Assembly: GCF_005222485.1 (NCBI RefSeq)
Contig: NZ_CP029078.1
Location: forward strand, 2,508,001-2,572,000
Direction: 5' to 3'
From: Streptomyces griseoviridis
GTDB taxonomy: Bacteria > Actinomycetota > Actinomycetes > Streptomycetales > Streptomycetaceae
Length of the DNA stretch: 64,000 bases
A program made the translations under genes and the position numbers. This document shows, piece by piece, positions 9,229 through 18,696 of the stretch. Under the pieces are notes generated by a model that was not told the origin of the DNA, did not search any database, and was given only the letters and a program-made list of their open reading frames with translations. Numbering within the stretch: position 1 is the first letter of the stretch; each line of letters begins with the position of its first letter.

Positions 9229-10647
9229 TCAGGCGCCGAGTTCGCGGACCGCCTCCGCGAACGCGTCACCGCGCTTGTTGTAGTTGGCGAACATGTCCAT
9301 CGAGGCGCAGGCCGGGGCCAGCAGCACCGTGTCGCCCGGCTCCGCGAGCCGGCGCGCCTCGCGGACGGCCGCGAGCATCGCCCCAGTGTCGGTCCGGTCG
9401 AGGTCGACGACGGGTACTTCCGGGGCGTGTCGCGCCAGGGCTTCGCGGATCAGGGCCCGGTCCGCGCCGATCAGCACGACCCCCCGCAGCCGCTTCGCGG
9501 AGGCGGCGACCAGGTCGTCGAAGGTCGCCCCCTTGGCGAGGCCGCCCGCGATCCACACGATGGACTCGTAGGCCGCCAACGAGGCTTGTGCGGCGTGGGT
9601 GTTGGTGGCCTTGGAGTCGTCGACCCAGGCCACTGAGTCCAGGTCGGCGACGTGCGCGATCCGGTGGGCGTCCGGGCGGAAGTTCCTGAGTCCGTCGCGA
9701 ACGGCCCTGGCGGGCACGCCGAACGCGCGCGCGAGGGCCGCGGCGGCCAGCGCGTTGGCGATGTTGTGCGGCGCGGGCGGCCGCACGTCGGAGATCTCGG
9801 CCAGCTCCTGCGCGTTCTTCTGCCGGTTCTCGACGAAGGCGCGGTCGACCAGGATGCCGTCCACGACGCCCAGTTGGGACGGAGCCGGTGGGCCGAGGGT
9901 GAATCCGACGGCCCGGCAGCCCTCCTCGACGTCGGCCGCGCGCACCAGGTCCTCGGTGGCCGGGTCGGCGACGTTGTAGACGCAGGCGACCCGATTCCCC
10001 TCGTAGACACGGCCCTTGTCGGCGGCGTACGCCTCCATCGAGCCGTGCCAGTCGAGGTGGTCGGCGGCGAGGTTGAGGACGACGGCCGAGTGCGGGCGCG
10101 GCGAGGGCGCCCAGTGCAGCTGGTAGCTGGAGAGTTCGACGGCGAGGACGTCGTAGGTCTCGTCGCCGAGGACCGCGTCGAGCAGGGAGACGCCGATGTT
10201 GCCGACGGCCGCCGTGCGCAGTCCCGCCGCCGTGAGGATGGCGGCGAGCATCTGGACGGTGGTGGTCTTGCCGTTGGTGCCGGTGACGGCGAGCCAGGGG
10301 GCGGCGTCGGGGCCGCGCAGCCGCCAGGCCAGTTCGACGTCGCCCCAGATCTCCACGCCGGCCGCGCGGGCCGCCGTGAAGAGGGGCTTGTCGGGCTGCC
10401 AGCCGGGTGCGGTGACGACGAGGTCGGTGCCCTCGGGAAGGGTGGCGCCGTCGCCGAGCCTGACGGTGACGCCGAGCGCCTCCAGGTCGGCGGCCTGGGC
10501 CCGCGCGCGGGCGTCGTCGCCGTCGTTGACGACGGTGACGCGCGCGCCGCGCGCGTGCAGCGCCCTGGCCGCCGGGACGCCCGAGACGCCGAGTCCGGCG
10601 ACGGTGACGTGCCTGCCCTGGAATTCCTGGGACACCGAGGAGGTCAC
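9229..10647 (-). CDS. murD: UDP-N-acetylmuramoylalanine--D-glutamate ligase MurD
   Basis: 472 residues from the GTG at 10647, which overlaps the mraY stop (GTGA). The N-terminal Rossmann part starts with VTVAGLGVSGVPAARAL. The Mur ligase ATP loop is GTNGKTTTVQM, and the SSYQLHW and WVDDSKATNTHA motifs are typical of MurD. It adds D-Glu to UDP-MurNAc-L-Ala in the cytoplasm. An ATG five codons further upstream (10662), inside mraY, is an alternative start. The frame runs open far upstream through mraY, but that extension is only the antiparallel-frame artefact of high GC. Confidence 0.95.
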   Translation of the reverse strand: MTSSVSQEFQGRHVTVAGLGVSGVPAARALHARGARVTVVNDGDDARARAQAADLEALGVTVRLGDGATLPEGTDLVVTAPGWQPDKPLFTAARAAGVEIWGDVELAWRLRGPDAAPWLAVTGTNGKTTTVQMLAAILTAAGLRTAAVGNIGVSLLDAVLGDETYDVLAVELSSYQLHWAPSPRPHSAVVLNLAADHLDWHGSMEAYAADKGRVYEGNRVACVYNVADPATEDLVRAADVEEGCRAVGFTLGPPAPSQLGVVDGILVDRAFVENRQKNAQELAEISDVRPPAPHNIANALAAAALARAFGVPARAVRDGLRNFRPDAHRIAHVADLDSVAWVDDSKATNTHAAQASLAAYESIVWIAGGLAKGATFDDLVAASAKRLRGVVLIGADRALIREALARHAPEVPVVDLDRTDTGAMLAAVREARRLAEPGDTVLLAPACASMDMFANYNKRGDAFAEAVRELGA

Positions 10648-11735
10648 TTGTCCGCTGCCCATCCCGCGTAGAAGAGGCCGAGGCCGACGATCATGCAGAT
10701 GCCCTGGATGATCCAGAACCGGACCACGACGAGCACTTCCGACCAGCCCTTGAGCTCGAAGTGGTGCTGGAGCGGTGCCATCCGGAAGACGCGCTTGCCG
10801 GTGAGCCGGAAGGAGCCGACCTGGATGACGACCGACATGGTGATGAGGACGAAGAGACCGCCGATGATGGCGACCAGCAGCTCGGTGCGGGAGAGGATCG
10901 CGAGGCCCGCGACCACACCGCCGAGCGCCAGCGAACCGGTGTCGCCCATGAAGATCTTGGCCGGCGAGGTGTTCCACCACAGGAAGCCGAGACAGGCGCC
11001 CATCAGCGCGGCGGAGACCACCGCGAGGTCGAGCGGATCGCGCACCTCGTAGCAGGCGTTGGGGTTGGTGAGGGTCTGCGCGTTGGCGCAGGACTCCTGG
11101 TACTGCCAGACGCCGATGAACGTGTAGGCGCCGAAGACGAGGACGGAGGCGCCGGTGGCGAGGCCGTCGAGGCCGTCGGTGAGGTTCACGCCGTTGGACA
11201 TGGCGAGGATCATGAACAGCGCCCAGACCACGAACAGCACCGGGCCGATCGTCCAGCCGAAGTCGGTGATGAACGACAGCTTGGTGGAGGCAGGGGTGTT
11301 GCCGCGGGCGTCGGCGAACTGGAGCGACAGGACCGCGAAGGCGATACCCACGGTCAGCTGGCCGGCCATCTTGGCCTTGGCCCGCAGACCGAGCGACCGG
11401 CGCTTGACAATCTTGATGTAGTCGTCCAGGAAGCCGACCATGCCCATGCCGACCATGAGGCCGAGGACCAGCAGGCCCGAGAAGGTCGGGGTGGCCGCCT
11501 TGTCGGTGGTCCAGGTGGTGATCGCCTTGGACAGGAAGTACGCGGCGACGGTCGCCAGGATGAAGGCGATACCGCCCATCGTGGGCGTACCGCGCTTGCT
11601 GGCGTGCTCGCGCGGGCCGTCGTCGCGGATGTACTGCCCGTAGCCCTTGCGGGCGAGCAGCTTGATCAGCAACGGGGTGCCGATCAGCGTGAGGAAGAGA
11701 CCAATGACTCCTGCGAACAGGATCTGCTTCATCAT
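10644..11735 (-). CDS. mraY: Phospho-MurNAc-pentapeptide transferase MraY
   Basis: 363 residues, about ten membrane helices. The magnesium-binding and active-site motifs FLDDYIKI, NLTDGLDGLATG and FMGDTGSLALGG are present, and the end QHHFELKGW matches the conserved HHxE region. It transfers phospho-MurNAc-pentapeptide to undecaprenyl phosphate, producing lipid I. Start ATG overlaps the murF stop (ATGA); the stop overlaps the murD start, so murF, mraY and murD are tightly coupled. Confidence 0.97.
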   Translation of the reverse strand: MMKQILFAGVIGLFLTLIGTPLLIKLLARKGYGQYIRDDGPREHASKRGTPTMGGIAFILATVAAYFLSKAITTWTTDKAATPTFSGLLVLGLMVGMGMVGFLDDYIKIVKRRSLGLRAKAKMAGQLTVGIAFAVLSLQFADARGNTPASTKLSFITDFGWTIGPVLFVVWALFMILAMSNGVNLTDGLDGLATGASVLVFGAYTFIGVWQYQESCANAQTLTNPNACYEVRDPLDLAVVSAALMGACLGFLWWNTSPAKIFMGDTGSLALGGVVAGLAILSRTELLVAIIGGLFVLITMSVVIQVGSFRLTGKRVFRMAPLQHHFELKGWSEVLVVVRFWIIQGICMIVGLGLFYAGWAADK

Positions 11736-13138
11736 CGGGCAGCGACCTCACCCTCGGCACCGGTCGCGAGGAGCGCCTGCGCCACGCTCTCGAGACCGAC
11801 CGACCGGGACGCCTTCACGAGTACGACGTCTCCCGGGCGCAACTCGCTGCGCAACAGGTCGACCGCCGCCTGTGCGTCGGACACGTGCACCGACTCCTCA
11901 CCCCACGAACCCTCGTTATATGCGCCCAGTTGCAGCCAGGACGCTTCCCTGCCCCCGACCGCGACGAGCTTGCCGACATTGAGCCGGACGGCGAGCCGTC
12001 CGACCGCGTCGTGCTCGGCGAGCGCCTCGTCCCCCAGCTCGGCCATCTTGCCGAGCACCGCCCAGGTCCGCCGTCCCCTGCCCATGGCCGCGAGCGCGCG
12101 CAGGGCCGCTCGCATGGACTCGGGGTTGGCGTTGTAGGCGTCGTTGACGATCGTCACACCGTCCGGGCGCTCGGTGACCTCCATCCGCCAGCGGGAGAGG
12201 GAGCCCGCCTCGGAGAGCGCGGTGGCGATCTCTGTTACGGACATGCCCAGCTCATGGGCGACGGCTGCCGCGGCGAGCGCGTTCGACACGTGGTGCTCAC
12301 CGTACAGGCGCATGGTCACATCGCTTGCACCGGAGGGTGTGTGGAGCCTGAAGGCGGGCTGTCCGCTGTCCGTGAGTCGTACGTTCTCGGCCCGAACGTC
12401 CGCTTCGGCCGACTCTCCGAAAAGGAGCACCTTCGCCTGGGTTCGGGAGGCCATGGCCCGGACCAACGGGTCGTCCGCGTTGAGGATCGCGGCTCCCCCG
12501 GCGGGCAGCGACTCCACCAACTCGCCCTTCGCGAGGGCGATCTGCTCCCGGCCGCCGAACTCGCCGATGTGGGCGGTGCCGACGTTCAGGACCAGGCCGA
12601 TGTCGGGAGGTGTCAGACCGGTGAGGTAGCGGATGTGCCCGATGCCCCGGGCGCCCATCTCCAGAACCAGGAACCGGGTCTCGTCGGTGGCGCTGAGCGC
12701 GGTCAGCGGCAGCCCGATCTCGTTGTTGAAGGAGCCGGGCGTCCACACCGTGGGGGCCGCGCGCTGGAGCACCTGCGCGATCAGGTCCTTGGTGCTGGTC
12801 TTGCCGGCGGAGCCGGTGAGCGCCACGACGGTCGCGCCGAGGCGGCGCACGACGTCCCTGGCGAGGGCGCCGAGGGCCGCCTGGACGTCGTCGACGACGA
12901 TCGCCGGGACGCCGACCGGGCGGGACGCCAGGACGGCGACCGCTCCCGCCTCGACGACCTGGGCGGCGAAGTCGTGGCCGTCCACGCGCTCGCCAGCGAA
13001 GGCGACGAAGAGGCCGCCGGGCACCACCTCTCGGGAGTCCCGGACGACCGGAGCCGTGACCTGGACGGACGGATCCGGTATGTCGTGCGTCTGCCCGCCG
13101 ACGGCTGCTGCGATCTCGGCGAGGGAGAGGGCGATCAC
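11732..13138 (-). CDS. murF: UDP-MurNAc-tripeptide--D-Ala-D-Ala ligase MurF
   Basis: 468 residues. Domain order is the usual one: N-terminal substrate domain with DSREVVPGGLFVAFAGERVDGHDF, central ATPase with GSAGKTSTKDLIAQVL, and a C-terminal domain with DAYNANPESMRAALRAL. It joins D-Ala-D-Ala to the tripeptide precursor in the cytoplasm. The GTG start is 4 bases after the murE stop, with an AGGGA ribosome site inside the end of murE. Confidence 0.96.
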   Translation of the reverse strand: MIALSLAEIAAAVGGQTHDIPDPSVQVTAPVVRDSREVVPGGLFVAFAGERVDGHDFAAQVVEAGAVAVLASRPVGVPAIVVDDVQAALGALARDVVRRLGATVVALTGSAGKTSTKDLIAQVLQRAAPTVWTPGSFNNEIGLPLTALSATDETRFLVLEMGARGIGHIRYLTGLTPPDIGLVLNVGTAHIGEFGGREQIALAKGELVESLPAGGAAILNADDPLVRAMASRTQAKVLLFGESAEADVRAENVRLTDSGQPAFRLHTPSGASDVTMRLYGEHHVSNALAAAAVAHELGMSVTEIATALSEAGSLSRWRMEVTERPDGVTIVNDAYNANPESMRAALRALAAMGRGRRTWAVLGKMAELGDEALAEHDAVGRLAVRLNVGKLVAVGGREASWLQLGAYNEGSWGEESVHVSDAQAAVDLLRSELRPGDVVLVKASRSVGLESVAQALLATGAEGEVAAR

Positions 13139-13142
13139 AAGT

Positions 13143-14798
13143 TCATCCCTGGGTCTGCTGGATAGCTTCGCGAAGCACCTGGCGGTCGTCGAAGGGACGC
13201 ACCACCCCGGCGATGTCCTGGCCCTGTTCGTGGCCCTTGCCCGCGACGAGCACGGTGTCCCCCGGCCGCGCCCTGGCGACGGCCGCGGCGATGGCGGCGG
13301 CCCGGTCCTCGAAGACCTGCACCTCGCCGCGTTCGTGCGCGGGCACCGAGGCGGCGCCCCTGAGCATGGCCGCGAGGATGGAGAGGGGGTCCTCGGAGCG
13401 CGGGTTGTCGGAGGTGAGCACGGCGGTGTCGGCGAGCCTGGCGGCCGCGGCGCCCATCGGCTCCCGTTTCGTCATGTCGCGGTCGCCGCCGCAGCCGAGC
13501 ACGATGTGCAGGCTGCCCTCGGTGACCTTGCGCAGGGCCCGCAGGACGGATTCGACGGCGTCCGTCTTGTGGGCGTAGTCGACCACCGCGAGGTACGGCT
13601 GTCCCGCGTCCACCCGCTCCAGCCGGCCCGGCACCCCGGGCACCGCGGCGACGCCGTCGGCGGCGGTCTGCGGGTCGATCCCGGCGGCGGCCAGGGAGAC
13701 GATCGCGGCGAGGGTGTTGGCCACGTTGAAGGGGCCGGGCAGCGGTGAGCGGGCGGTGATCCGCTCGCCCTCGGGGCCGAGCACGGTGAACGTGGCGTCC
13801 ATCGGGCCGACCTTGACGTCCTCGGCGCGCCAGTCGGCGTCCGGGTGCCCCTCGGCGGAGTAGGTGACGAGCGGGACGCCGGCCTCCTTGGCGAGCCGCC
13901 TGCCGTACTCGTCGTCGGCGTTGACCACCCCGAACCTGCTGCGCTCGGGTGTGAACAGCTGCGCCTTGGCCCGGAAGTAGTCCTCCATGTCGGAGTGGAA
14001 CTCCATGTGTTCCGGGCTGAGGTTGGTGAAGACGGCGATGTCGAAGACGCAGCCGTCGACCCGGCCGAGGACCAGCGCGTGGCTGGAGACCTCCATGGCG
14101 ACCGCGTCGACCCCGCGCTCGCGCATGACCGCGAACAGCGCCTGGAGGTCGGTGGCCTCGGGCGTGGTGCGCTCGGACTTGATGCGCTCGTCGCCGATGC
14201 GGGTCTCGACCGTGCCGATCAGACCCGTGCTGCGGACGGTCTTCAGGCCGCCCTCGACGAGGTAGGCGGTGGTGGTCTTGCCGGAGGTGCCGGTGATGCC
14301 GATCTGGAGCAGGTCGCGCCCCGGGTGGCCGTAGATGGTGGCGGCCAGCTCGCCCATCCCGGCCCGCGGGTCGCCGGTCACCAGGACCGGCAGTCCGGTG
14401 GCGGCGGCGCGCTCGGCGCCGGTCGGGTCGGTCAGCACGGCGACCGCGCCGAGTCCCGCGGCCTGGTTGACGAAGTCGGCGCCGTGCAGCCGGGCGCCGG
14501 GCAGGGCGGCGTACAGGTCGCCGGGGCGTACGGCGCGCGAGTCATGGGTGATGCCCGTGATCTCGGCGGCGCCGGCCGGCGCGGCGGCGGCCAGCTGATC
14601 GGCGAGTTCCGCCAGGGGTGTGGCGGAGACCTGCACCGGTCGCGGCGGTCCCGGATAGGTCACGGAAGCGCCCTTCTGGGTGGTTTGGGAGTGATCAGCG
14701 TGTGGCACGGCGGTGAGCGTACCGGGCTGAGCCGCCCCCGAGCGAAGCGAGGGGCCGGTGCCTGCCCGGTTCCCCGGATCGGGAGTGATCATGGTCAC
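13143..14798 (-). CDS. murE: UDP-MurNAc-dipeptide--meso-diaminopimelate ligase MurE
   Basis: 551 residues from the GTG at 14798, 26 bases after the ftsI stop with AGGAAC before it. The first 45 residues are a non-conserved extension; a second possible start is the GTG at 14663 (506 residues), which has a good GAAGGGCG ribosome site and begins just before the family fold at PLAELADQL. ATP loop ITGTSGKTTTAYLVEG; the diaminopimelate-specific motif DNPRSEDP near the C-terminus shows that meso-DAP (or LL-DAP in streptomycetes), not lysine, is added. Confidence 0.93.
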   Translation of the reverse strand: MTMITPDPGNRAGTGPSLRSGAAQPGTLTAVPHADHSQTTQKGASVTYPGPPRPVQVSATPLAELADQLAAAAPAGAAEITGITHDSRAVRPGDLYAALPGARLHGADFVNQAAGLGAVAVLTDPTGAERAAATGLPVLVTGDPRAGMGELAATIYGHPGRDLLQIGITGTSGKTTTAYLVEGGLKTVRSTGLIGTVETRIGDERIKSERTTPEATDLQALFAVMRERGVDAVAMEVSSHALVLGRVDGCVFDIAVFTNLSPEHMEFHSDMEDYFRAKAQLFTPERSRFGVVNADDEYGRRLAKEAGVPLVTYSAEGHPDADWRAEDVKVGPMDATFTVLGPEGERITARSPLPGPFNVANTLAAIVSLAAAGIDPQTAADGVAAVPGVPGRLERVDAGQPYLAVVDYAHKTDAVESVLRALRKVTEGSLHIVLGCGGDRDMTKREPMGAAAARLADTAVLTSDNPRSEDPLSILAAMLRGAASVPAHERGEVQVFEDRAAAIAAAVARARPGDTVLVAGKGHEQGQDIAGVVRPFDDRQVLREAIQQTQG

Positions 14799-14824
14799 GG
14801 ATCGTTCCTGACTGGTCGCGCTGA

Positions 14825-16789
14825 TCAGGGCGTGAAGGTGACGGGCAGGCTCGCGGCCTTGGCCCCGGTGGGCGGCACCTGGAGGGTCTTGAGCGCGAAC
14901 TCCATCACCTCCTTGTAGATGGGTCCGCAGATCTGGCCGCCGAAGTAACCGCCCTCGGTGGCGTTCTGGATGGCGCAGTAGACGGTGATCCGCGGCTGGT
15001 CGGCGGGCGCGAACCCGGCGAACGACGAGGTGTAGCCGCGGTACTTGCCGGTGGCCGGATCCACACGGTTGGCCGTACCGGTCTTGCCCGCGACCCGGTA
15101 GCCGGGGATGCGGGCCTTGGTGCCGGTGCCCTGCTCGTCGTCGACGACGGACTCCAGCATCCTGGCGACGGTTTTGGCCGTCTTCTCGCTGACCACCCGG
15201 GTCTCCTCGGGCTTGGCCGCCGGGGTGAAGCGCCCGTCGGGGCCCTTCTCGCCGCGCACCAGGGTGGGCGCGACCCGGACGCCGCCGTTGGCGATCGTCG
15301 AGTAGACGGACGCGGCCTGGAGCGCGTTGATGGAGACGCCCTGGCCGAAAGGGATCGTGTACTGCTGCGACGTCGACCAGGTGTCGGGCGGGGCCAGGAT
15401 GCCCTTGGTCTCGCCGGGGAAGTCGAGCCCGGTGTAGCCGCCGATGCCGAACTTGCGCAGGTAGTCGTAGAGCACCTTGTTGGCCTCCGGCTGGGTCTTG
15501 CCGAGCTGCCCGGTGGCCAGGATGGTGCCGATGTTGCTGGACTTGGCGAGGACGCCGTTGAGCGTCAGGTTCCAGGTCGGGTGGTCGATGTCGTCCTTGA
15601 AGAGGCGGTCGCCGCGGTGCAGCCGGTTGGGCACGACGACGTGCGTCAGCGGGGTGGCGACGTTCTGCTCCAGCACGGCGGCCATGGACATGACCTTGGC
15701 GGTGGAGCCGGGCTCGTAGGCGTCCTGGAGGGCCGCGTTGCCGAGGGCCGCGGGGTCCGCCTTGGAGAGGTCGTTGGGGTCGAAGCCGGGCGAGTCGGCC
15801 ATGGCGAGGATCTGGCCGGTGCGGGTGTCCTGGACGATGACGTAACCGCGGTCCGCCTTCGACTTCTCGACCTGCTCGCTGATGGCGTTCTGCGCGGCCC
15901 ACTGGATGTCGCGGTCGATGGTCAGCTCGACGTCGTTGCCGGGCACCGCGGGCGTCTCGGTCGACCCGGCGGTGGGCACCAGGCGGCCGCCCGACTGGGC
16001 GTAGCGGATCTTGCCGTCCTTGCCCGAGAGCCGCGCGTTGAGCTGCTGCTCGATGCCGCCGCCGCCCTTGCCCTCGTCGTTGACCCAGCCCAGTATCCCG
16101 GCGGCGAGGTCGCCGTTGGGGTAGACGCGCTTGCTGCTGGGGTCGGCGAAGACGCCGGCCAGGACGTTGACGGTGGAGGAGTCGCTGCGGCCCTTCTGGG
16201 CGAGCGCGCTGCGCAACTCCTTGATCTGCGTCCAGACCTGCGGGGTCTGACGGCGGGCCAGCAGGACGTAGCGCAGCTGCTTGTTGGCCGGGCGGAGCTT
16301 CTTGAGGAGCGCGGCCTGCTCCACGCCGAGGATCGGCGCGAGGAGGGCCGCCGCCTGCTCGGGACCGTCGTCGATCTTCAGGTGCTCGCGGTCGAACATC
16401 GTCGGGTCGGCGGTCAGGTCGTAGGCGTCCACGCTGGTGGCGAGGGCGACGCCGTTGCGGTCGGTGATGCCGCCGCGCTCGGCGGCCAGGACGTGGCCGA
16501 CGTAGCGGTTCTGCCCGGCCTTGGCCGCGTACTCGCTGGCGTCGACGGCCTGCACCTGGAGCAGCCGCACCACGAACGCGATCAGGACGAGGGTCAGGGC
16601 CAGGCTGATCATCCGCAGCCGGGGCCGGTGGCTGCCCAGGCGGAGCAGTTTGGGTGCCGGGGAGCGGGCCGGGGCCGGGCGGCGGGCGGGGCGGGCGCCG
16701 GGTCCCGGCCGCCGTCCCGCGGGGCGCGAGGGGCGCGCGGGGCCGGGCACGCGGCGCCGCGGCGGTTCCCTGTCGGACACTTCCGTCAC
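14825..16789 (-). CDS. ftsI: Septal penicillin-binding protein FtsI (class B)
   Basis: 654 residues: a basic, Pro-rich cytoplasmic tail (1-58), one membrane helix (about 60-78), a PBP dimerisation domain, and the transpeptidase domain. Active-site motifs are S362-T-A-K365, S417-S-N419 and K569-T-G571. It crosslinks septal peptidoglycan as partner of FtsW. It lacks C-terminal PASTA repeats. Start GTG overlaps the ftsL stop (GTGA). The cytoplasmic tail, rich in Arg and Pro, is long for the family. Confidence 0.97.
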   Translation of the reverse strand: MTEVSDREPPRRRVPGPARPSRPAGRRPGPGARPARRPAPARSPAPKLLRLGSHRPRLRMISLALTLVLIAFVVRLLQVQAVDASEYAAKAGQNRYVGHVLAAERGGITDRNGVALATSVDAYDLTADPTMFDREHLKIDDGPEQAAALLAPILGVEQAALLKKLRPANKQLRYVLLARRQTPQVWTQIKELRSALAQKGRSDSSTVNVLAGVFADPSSKRVYPNGDLAAGILGWVNDEGKGGGGIEQQLNARLSGKDGKIRYAQSGGRLVPTAGSTETPAVPGNDVELTIDRDIQWAAQNAISEQVEKSKADRGYVIVQDTRTGQILAMADSPGFDPNDLSKADPAALGNAALQDAYEPGSTAKVMSMAAVLEQNVATPLTHVVVPNRLHRGDRLFKDDIDHPTWNLTLNGVLAKSSNIGTILATGQLGKTQPEANKVLYDYLRKFGIGGYTGLDFPGETKGILAPPDTWSTSQQYTIPFGQGVSINALQAASVYSTIANGGVRVAPTLVRGEKGPDGRFTPAAKPEETRVVSEKTAKTVARMLESVVDDEQGTGTKARIPGYRVAGKTGTANRVDPATGKYRGYTSSFAGFAPADQPRITVYCAIQNATEGGYFGGQICGPIYKEVMEFALKTLQVPPTGAKAASLPVTFTP

Positions 16790-17337
16790 CTGCCGGGGGT
16801 CGTGGTCGGAGGGGGGACTTCGGTCGCGGGGGCGGACGGGACGGCGGGGGCGGGCGTGGCCGGGGCGGCGCCGCCGGGCGGCGGGGTGGGGTCGGCGCTC
16901 CCCGCGCCCGCGGTGTGGGCGGTCTCCGGCACCCGCAGCACCAGCGGGACGGGCGCCGCGGACTGCCGGGCGGCGGCCGGCGACGGGACGCCCTTGACGG
17001 TGCCGTCGGAGCCGAGGAACGCGGGGTCGCCGCCGGGGACCATGCCCAGTTCACGGGCGCGGCGCTGGAGGGCGTCGGGCGCGGAGTAGGCGTCGATGTC
17101 CCGCTGGAGCGCCTGCTCCTCGTCGGTGAGGCTCTTGGTGTCCCGTTGCAGGTCGTCCAGGCGGAACGAGCCCTCGCTGAGCGCCGAGTTCAGCATCAGG
17201 AGCCCGATCAGGCCGCCGCCGAGGAGCACCACGACGAGCAGCACGAACGGGGTGCGGGCGGCCTGGTTGCCCGGGGCGGCGGGCAGCAGCCCGGCCAGCC
17301 GGGCGGCCCGCCCCTTCAGTTCAGGTCGGCCCTTCAC
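16786..17337 (-). CDS. ftsL: Cell division protein FtsL
   Basis: 183 residues from the GTG at 17337. A short basic cytoplasmic segment ([16 protein letters not shown]) is followed by a membrane helix (about 29-51) and a leucine-zipper-like coiled coil (about 58-90, EGSFRLDDLQRDTKSL), then a Pro/Ala-rich periplasmic tail. This is the FtsL architecture, and it lies where FtsL always lies, between rsmH and ftsI. A longer in-frame start at 17370 exists, but family members start near the [10 protein letters not shown] segment. Its start overlaps the stop of a 17-codon micro-ORF. Confidence 0.88.
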   Translation of the reverse strand: MKGRPELKGRAARLAGLLPAAPGNQAARTPFVLLVVVLLGGGLIGLLMLNSALSEGSFRLDDLQRDTKSLTDEEQALQRDIDAYSAPDALQRRARELGMVPGGDPAFLGSDGTVKGVPSPAAARQSAAPVPLVLRVPETAHTAGAGSADPTPPPGGAAPATPAPAVPSAPATEVPPPTTTPGR

Positions 17338-17387
17338 GCGTGCCCCCGCGGGTCTGTCGTCCCAGCCCACCCGTGCGCCTCGCTCAC
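17334..17387 (-). CDS. 17-codon micro-ORF bridging rsmH and ftsL
   Basis: A GTG-initiated frame of 17 codons ([17 protein letters not shown]) starts within the last codons of rsmH, sharing GTGA with the rsmH stop, and ends with a TGA that shares GTGA with the ftsL start. A consensus GGAGG lies seven bases before its GTG, better placed than anything before the ftsL start. It may simply carry ribosomes from rsmH to ftsL by coupling. No family is recognised, and coding potential of so short a frame cannot be proven here. Confidence 0.4.
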   Translation of the reverse strand: MSEAHGWAGTTDPRGHA

Positions 17388-18340
17388 TCGACGTCCTCCC
17401 TGATGCGCTCGGCCCCGCGCAGGCGGGCCGGCGCGGCCCGCCGGTTCTCGGCGACCTCTTCCTCGGTGGGAAGTTCGGCACCCCGCGTGAGGAGCTTGAG
17501 CCGGGGCTGGTAGCGCTCGGGCACCACGGGCAGCCCCGGCGGCGCGGTGGTGGCGGCGCCGGCCGCGAACACCTGCTTCACCAGCCGGTCCTCCAGCGAG
17601 TGGTACGACAGGACGCCGATCCGGCCGCCGACCGCGAGCGAGCGCACGGCCGCGGGGATCGCCGCCTCCAGGACCGACAGCTCGCCGTTGACCTCGATGC
17701 GCAGGGCCTGGAAGGTGCGCTTGGCCGGGTTGCCGCCGGTGCGCTTGGCGGCCTGCGGCAGGGCGTCCCTGATCAGTTCGACGAGCCGGGCGCTGGAGGA
17801 GAAGGGCTCCTTGTCGCGCTCCCTGACGACCGCCGAGACGATCCGCTTGGCCTGCTTCTCCTCGCCGTACGCCCGCAGGATGCGGACCAGTTCGCCGGGC
17901 GGGTAGGTGTTGAGGACCTCGGCGGCGCTCATGCCGGTGCTCTGGTCCATCCGCATGTCGAGCGGGGCGTCCTGGGCGTAGGCGAAGCCGCGGTCGGCCT
18001 CGTCGAGCTGCATGGAGGAGACGCCGAGGTCGAAGAGGACGCCCTGCACGCGCGGGGTGCCGAGCCGGTCGAGGACGTCGGGCAGCTCGTCGTAGACGGC
18101 GTGCACCAGGGTGGCGCGCTCGCCGAACGGCGCGAGCCGCTCGCCCGACAGGCGCAGCGCCTCCTTGTCGCGGTCGAGGGCGACGAGCCTGGCCTCGGGG
18201 AAGCGGGTCAGCAGCGCCTCGCTGTGGCCGCCGAGACCCAGGGTGCAGTCGACGACCACGGAACCCGGCCGCTCCAGGGCGGGGGCCAACAGGTCCAGGC
18301 ACCGCTGGAGCATCACCGGGACATGTCGACTCTGGCTCAA
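17384..18340 (-). CDS. rsmH: 16S rRNA m4C1402 methyltransferase RsmH (MraW)
   Basis: 318 residues starting at a rare TTG ([11 protein letters not shown]), with GAGAGGG before it. The SAM-binding motif [15 protein letters not shown], the [16 protein letters not shown] motif and [16 protein letters not shown] are all characteristic. It N4-methylates C1402 in the decoding centre of 16S rRNA. It is first in the dcw operon; there is no mraZ in front, as expected for Streptomyces. Confidence 0.96.
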   Translation of the reverse strand: MSQSRHVPVMLQRCLDLLAPALERPGSVVVDCTLGLGGHSEALLTRFPEARLVALDRDKEALRLSGERLAPFGERATLVHAVYDELPDVLDRLGTPRVQGVLFDLGVSSMQLDEADRGFAYAQDAPLDMRMDQSTGMSAAEVLNTYPPGELVRILRAYGEEKQAKRIVSAVVRERDKEPFSSSARLVELIRDALPQAAKRTGGNPAKRTFQALRIEVNGELSVLEAAIPAAVRSLAVGGRIGVLSYHSLEDRLVKQVFAAGAATTAPPGLPVVPERYQPRLKLLTRGAELPTEEEVAENRRAAPARLRGAERIREDVE

Positions 18341-18556
18341 GGGGCCCTCTCAGGTCGGGCGGGACCGCGCGCACCGCCGGGTCCCCGCCCGCTCGGGAAG
18401 GGGGAGGCCGGCCGGCGCCGGAAGCGTCAGCCGACCGGGAGCGGGAGGAGGCCGAGCCGTACGTACGCGCCGCGCACGTGGGGAGTTCCGGCGTTCGCGC
18501 CGGGTCCTCCGGGGATCTCAGTGCAGCAGGGAGCACCTCGCCTCCCGCTTCGCGTC

Positions 18557-18584
18557 ACTTTAGTCGACGGTGTCGCGCGGTCAA
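18557..18584 (-). promoter_or_regulatory. Likely main promoter of the dcw operon
   Basis: On the minus strand TTGACC (18579-18584) is followed after 16 bases by TAAAGT (18557-18562), close to the consensus for the housekeeping sigma factor. It implies a transcript start near 18550 and an untranslated leader of about 210 bases before rsmH. The 356-base gap 18341-18696 otherwise shows no gene. Confidence 0.6.
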
Positions 18585-18696
18585 TCAACCGGCCTGCGCG
18601 GCGCGGCCGTCGTCGCGGGAAGCGCCCGGGAGGGGGAAAATCACCCGTGCGGGCCCACCACCCGACCCTTGTGGCTTACCTCACAAAGAGGGCGTG

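Noticed and set aside
9229..11760. An 843-residue open frame covering murD and the antiparallel of its upstream region
   Set aside because: Only the last 472 residues match MurD. The first part lies in another frame of mraY, which is itself complete, and has Arg/His/Pro-rich composition typical of a shadow frame.
13143..17054. A 1303-residue open frame ending in MurE
   Set aside because: The part before 14798 is a shadow of ftsI and ftsL on the same strand; no fusion protein is implied.
16786..17481. A 231-residue FtsL
   Set aside because: The additional N-terminal residues overlap the end of rsmH, are Arg/Pro-rich and are not part of the FtsL pattern, which begins at the GTG at 17337.
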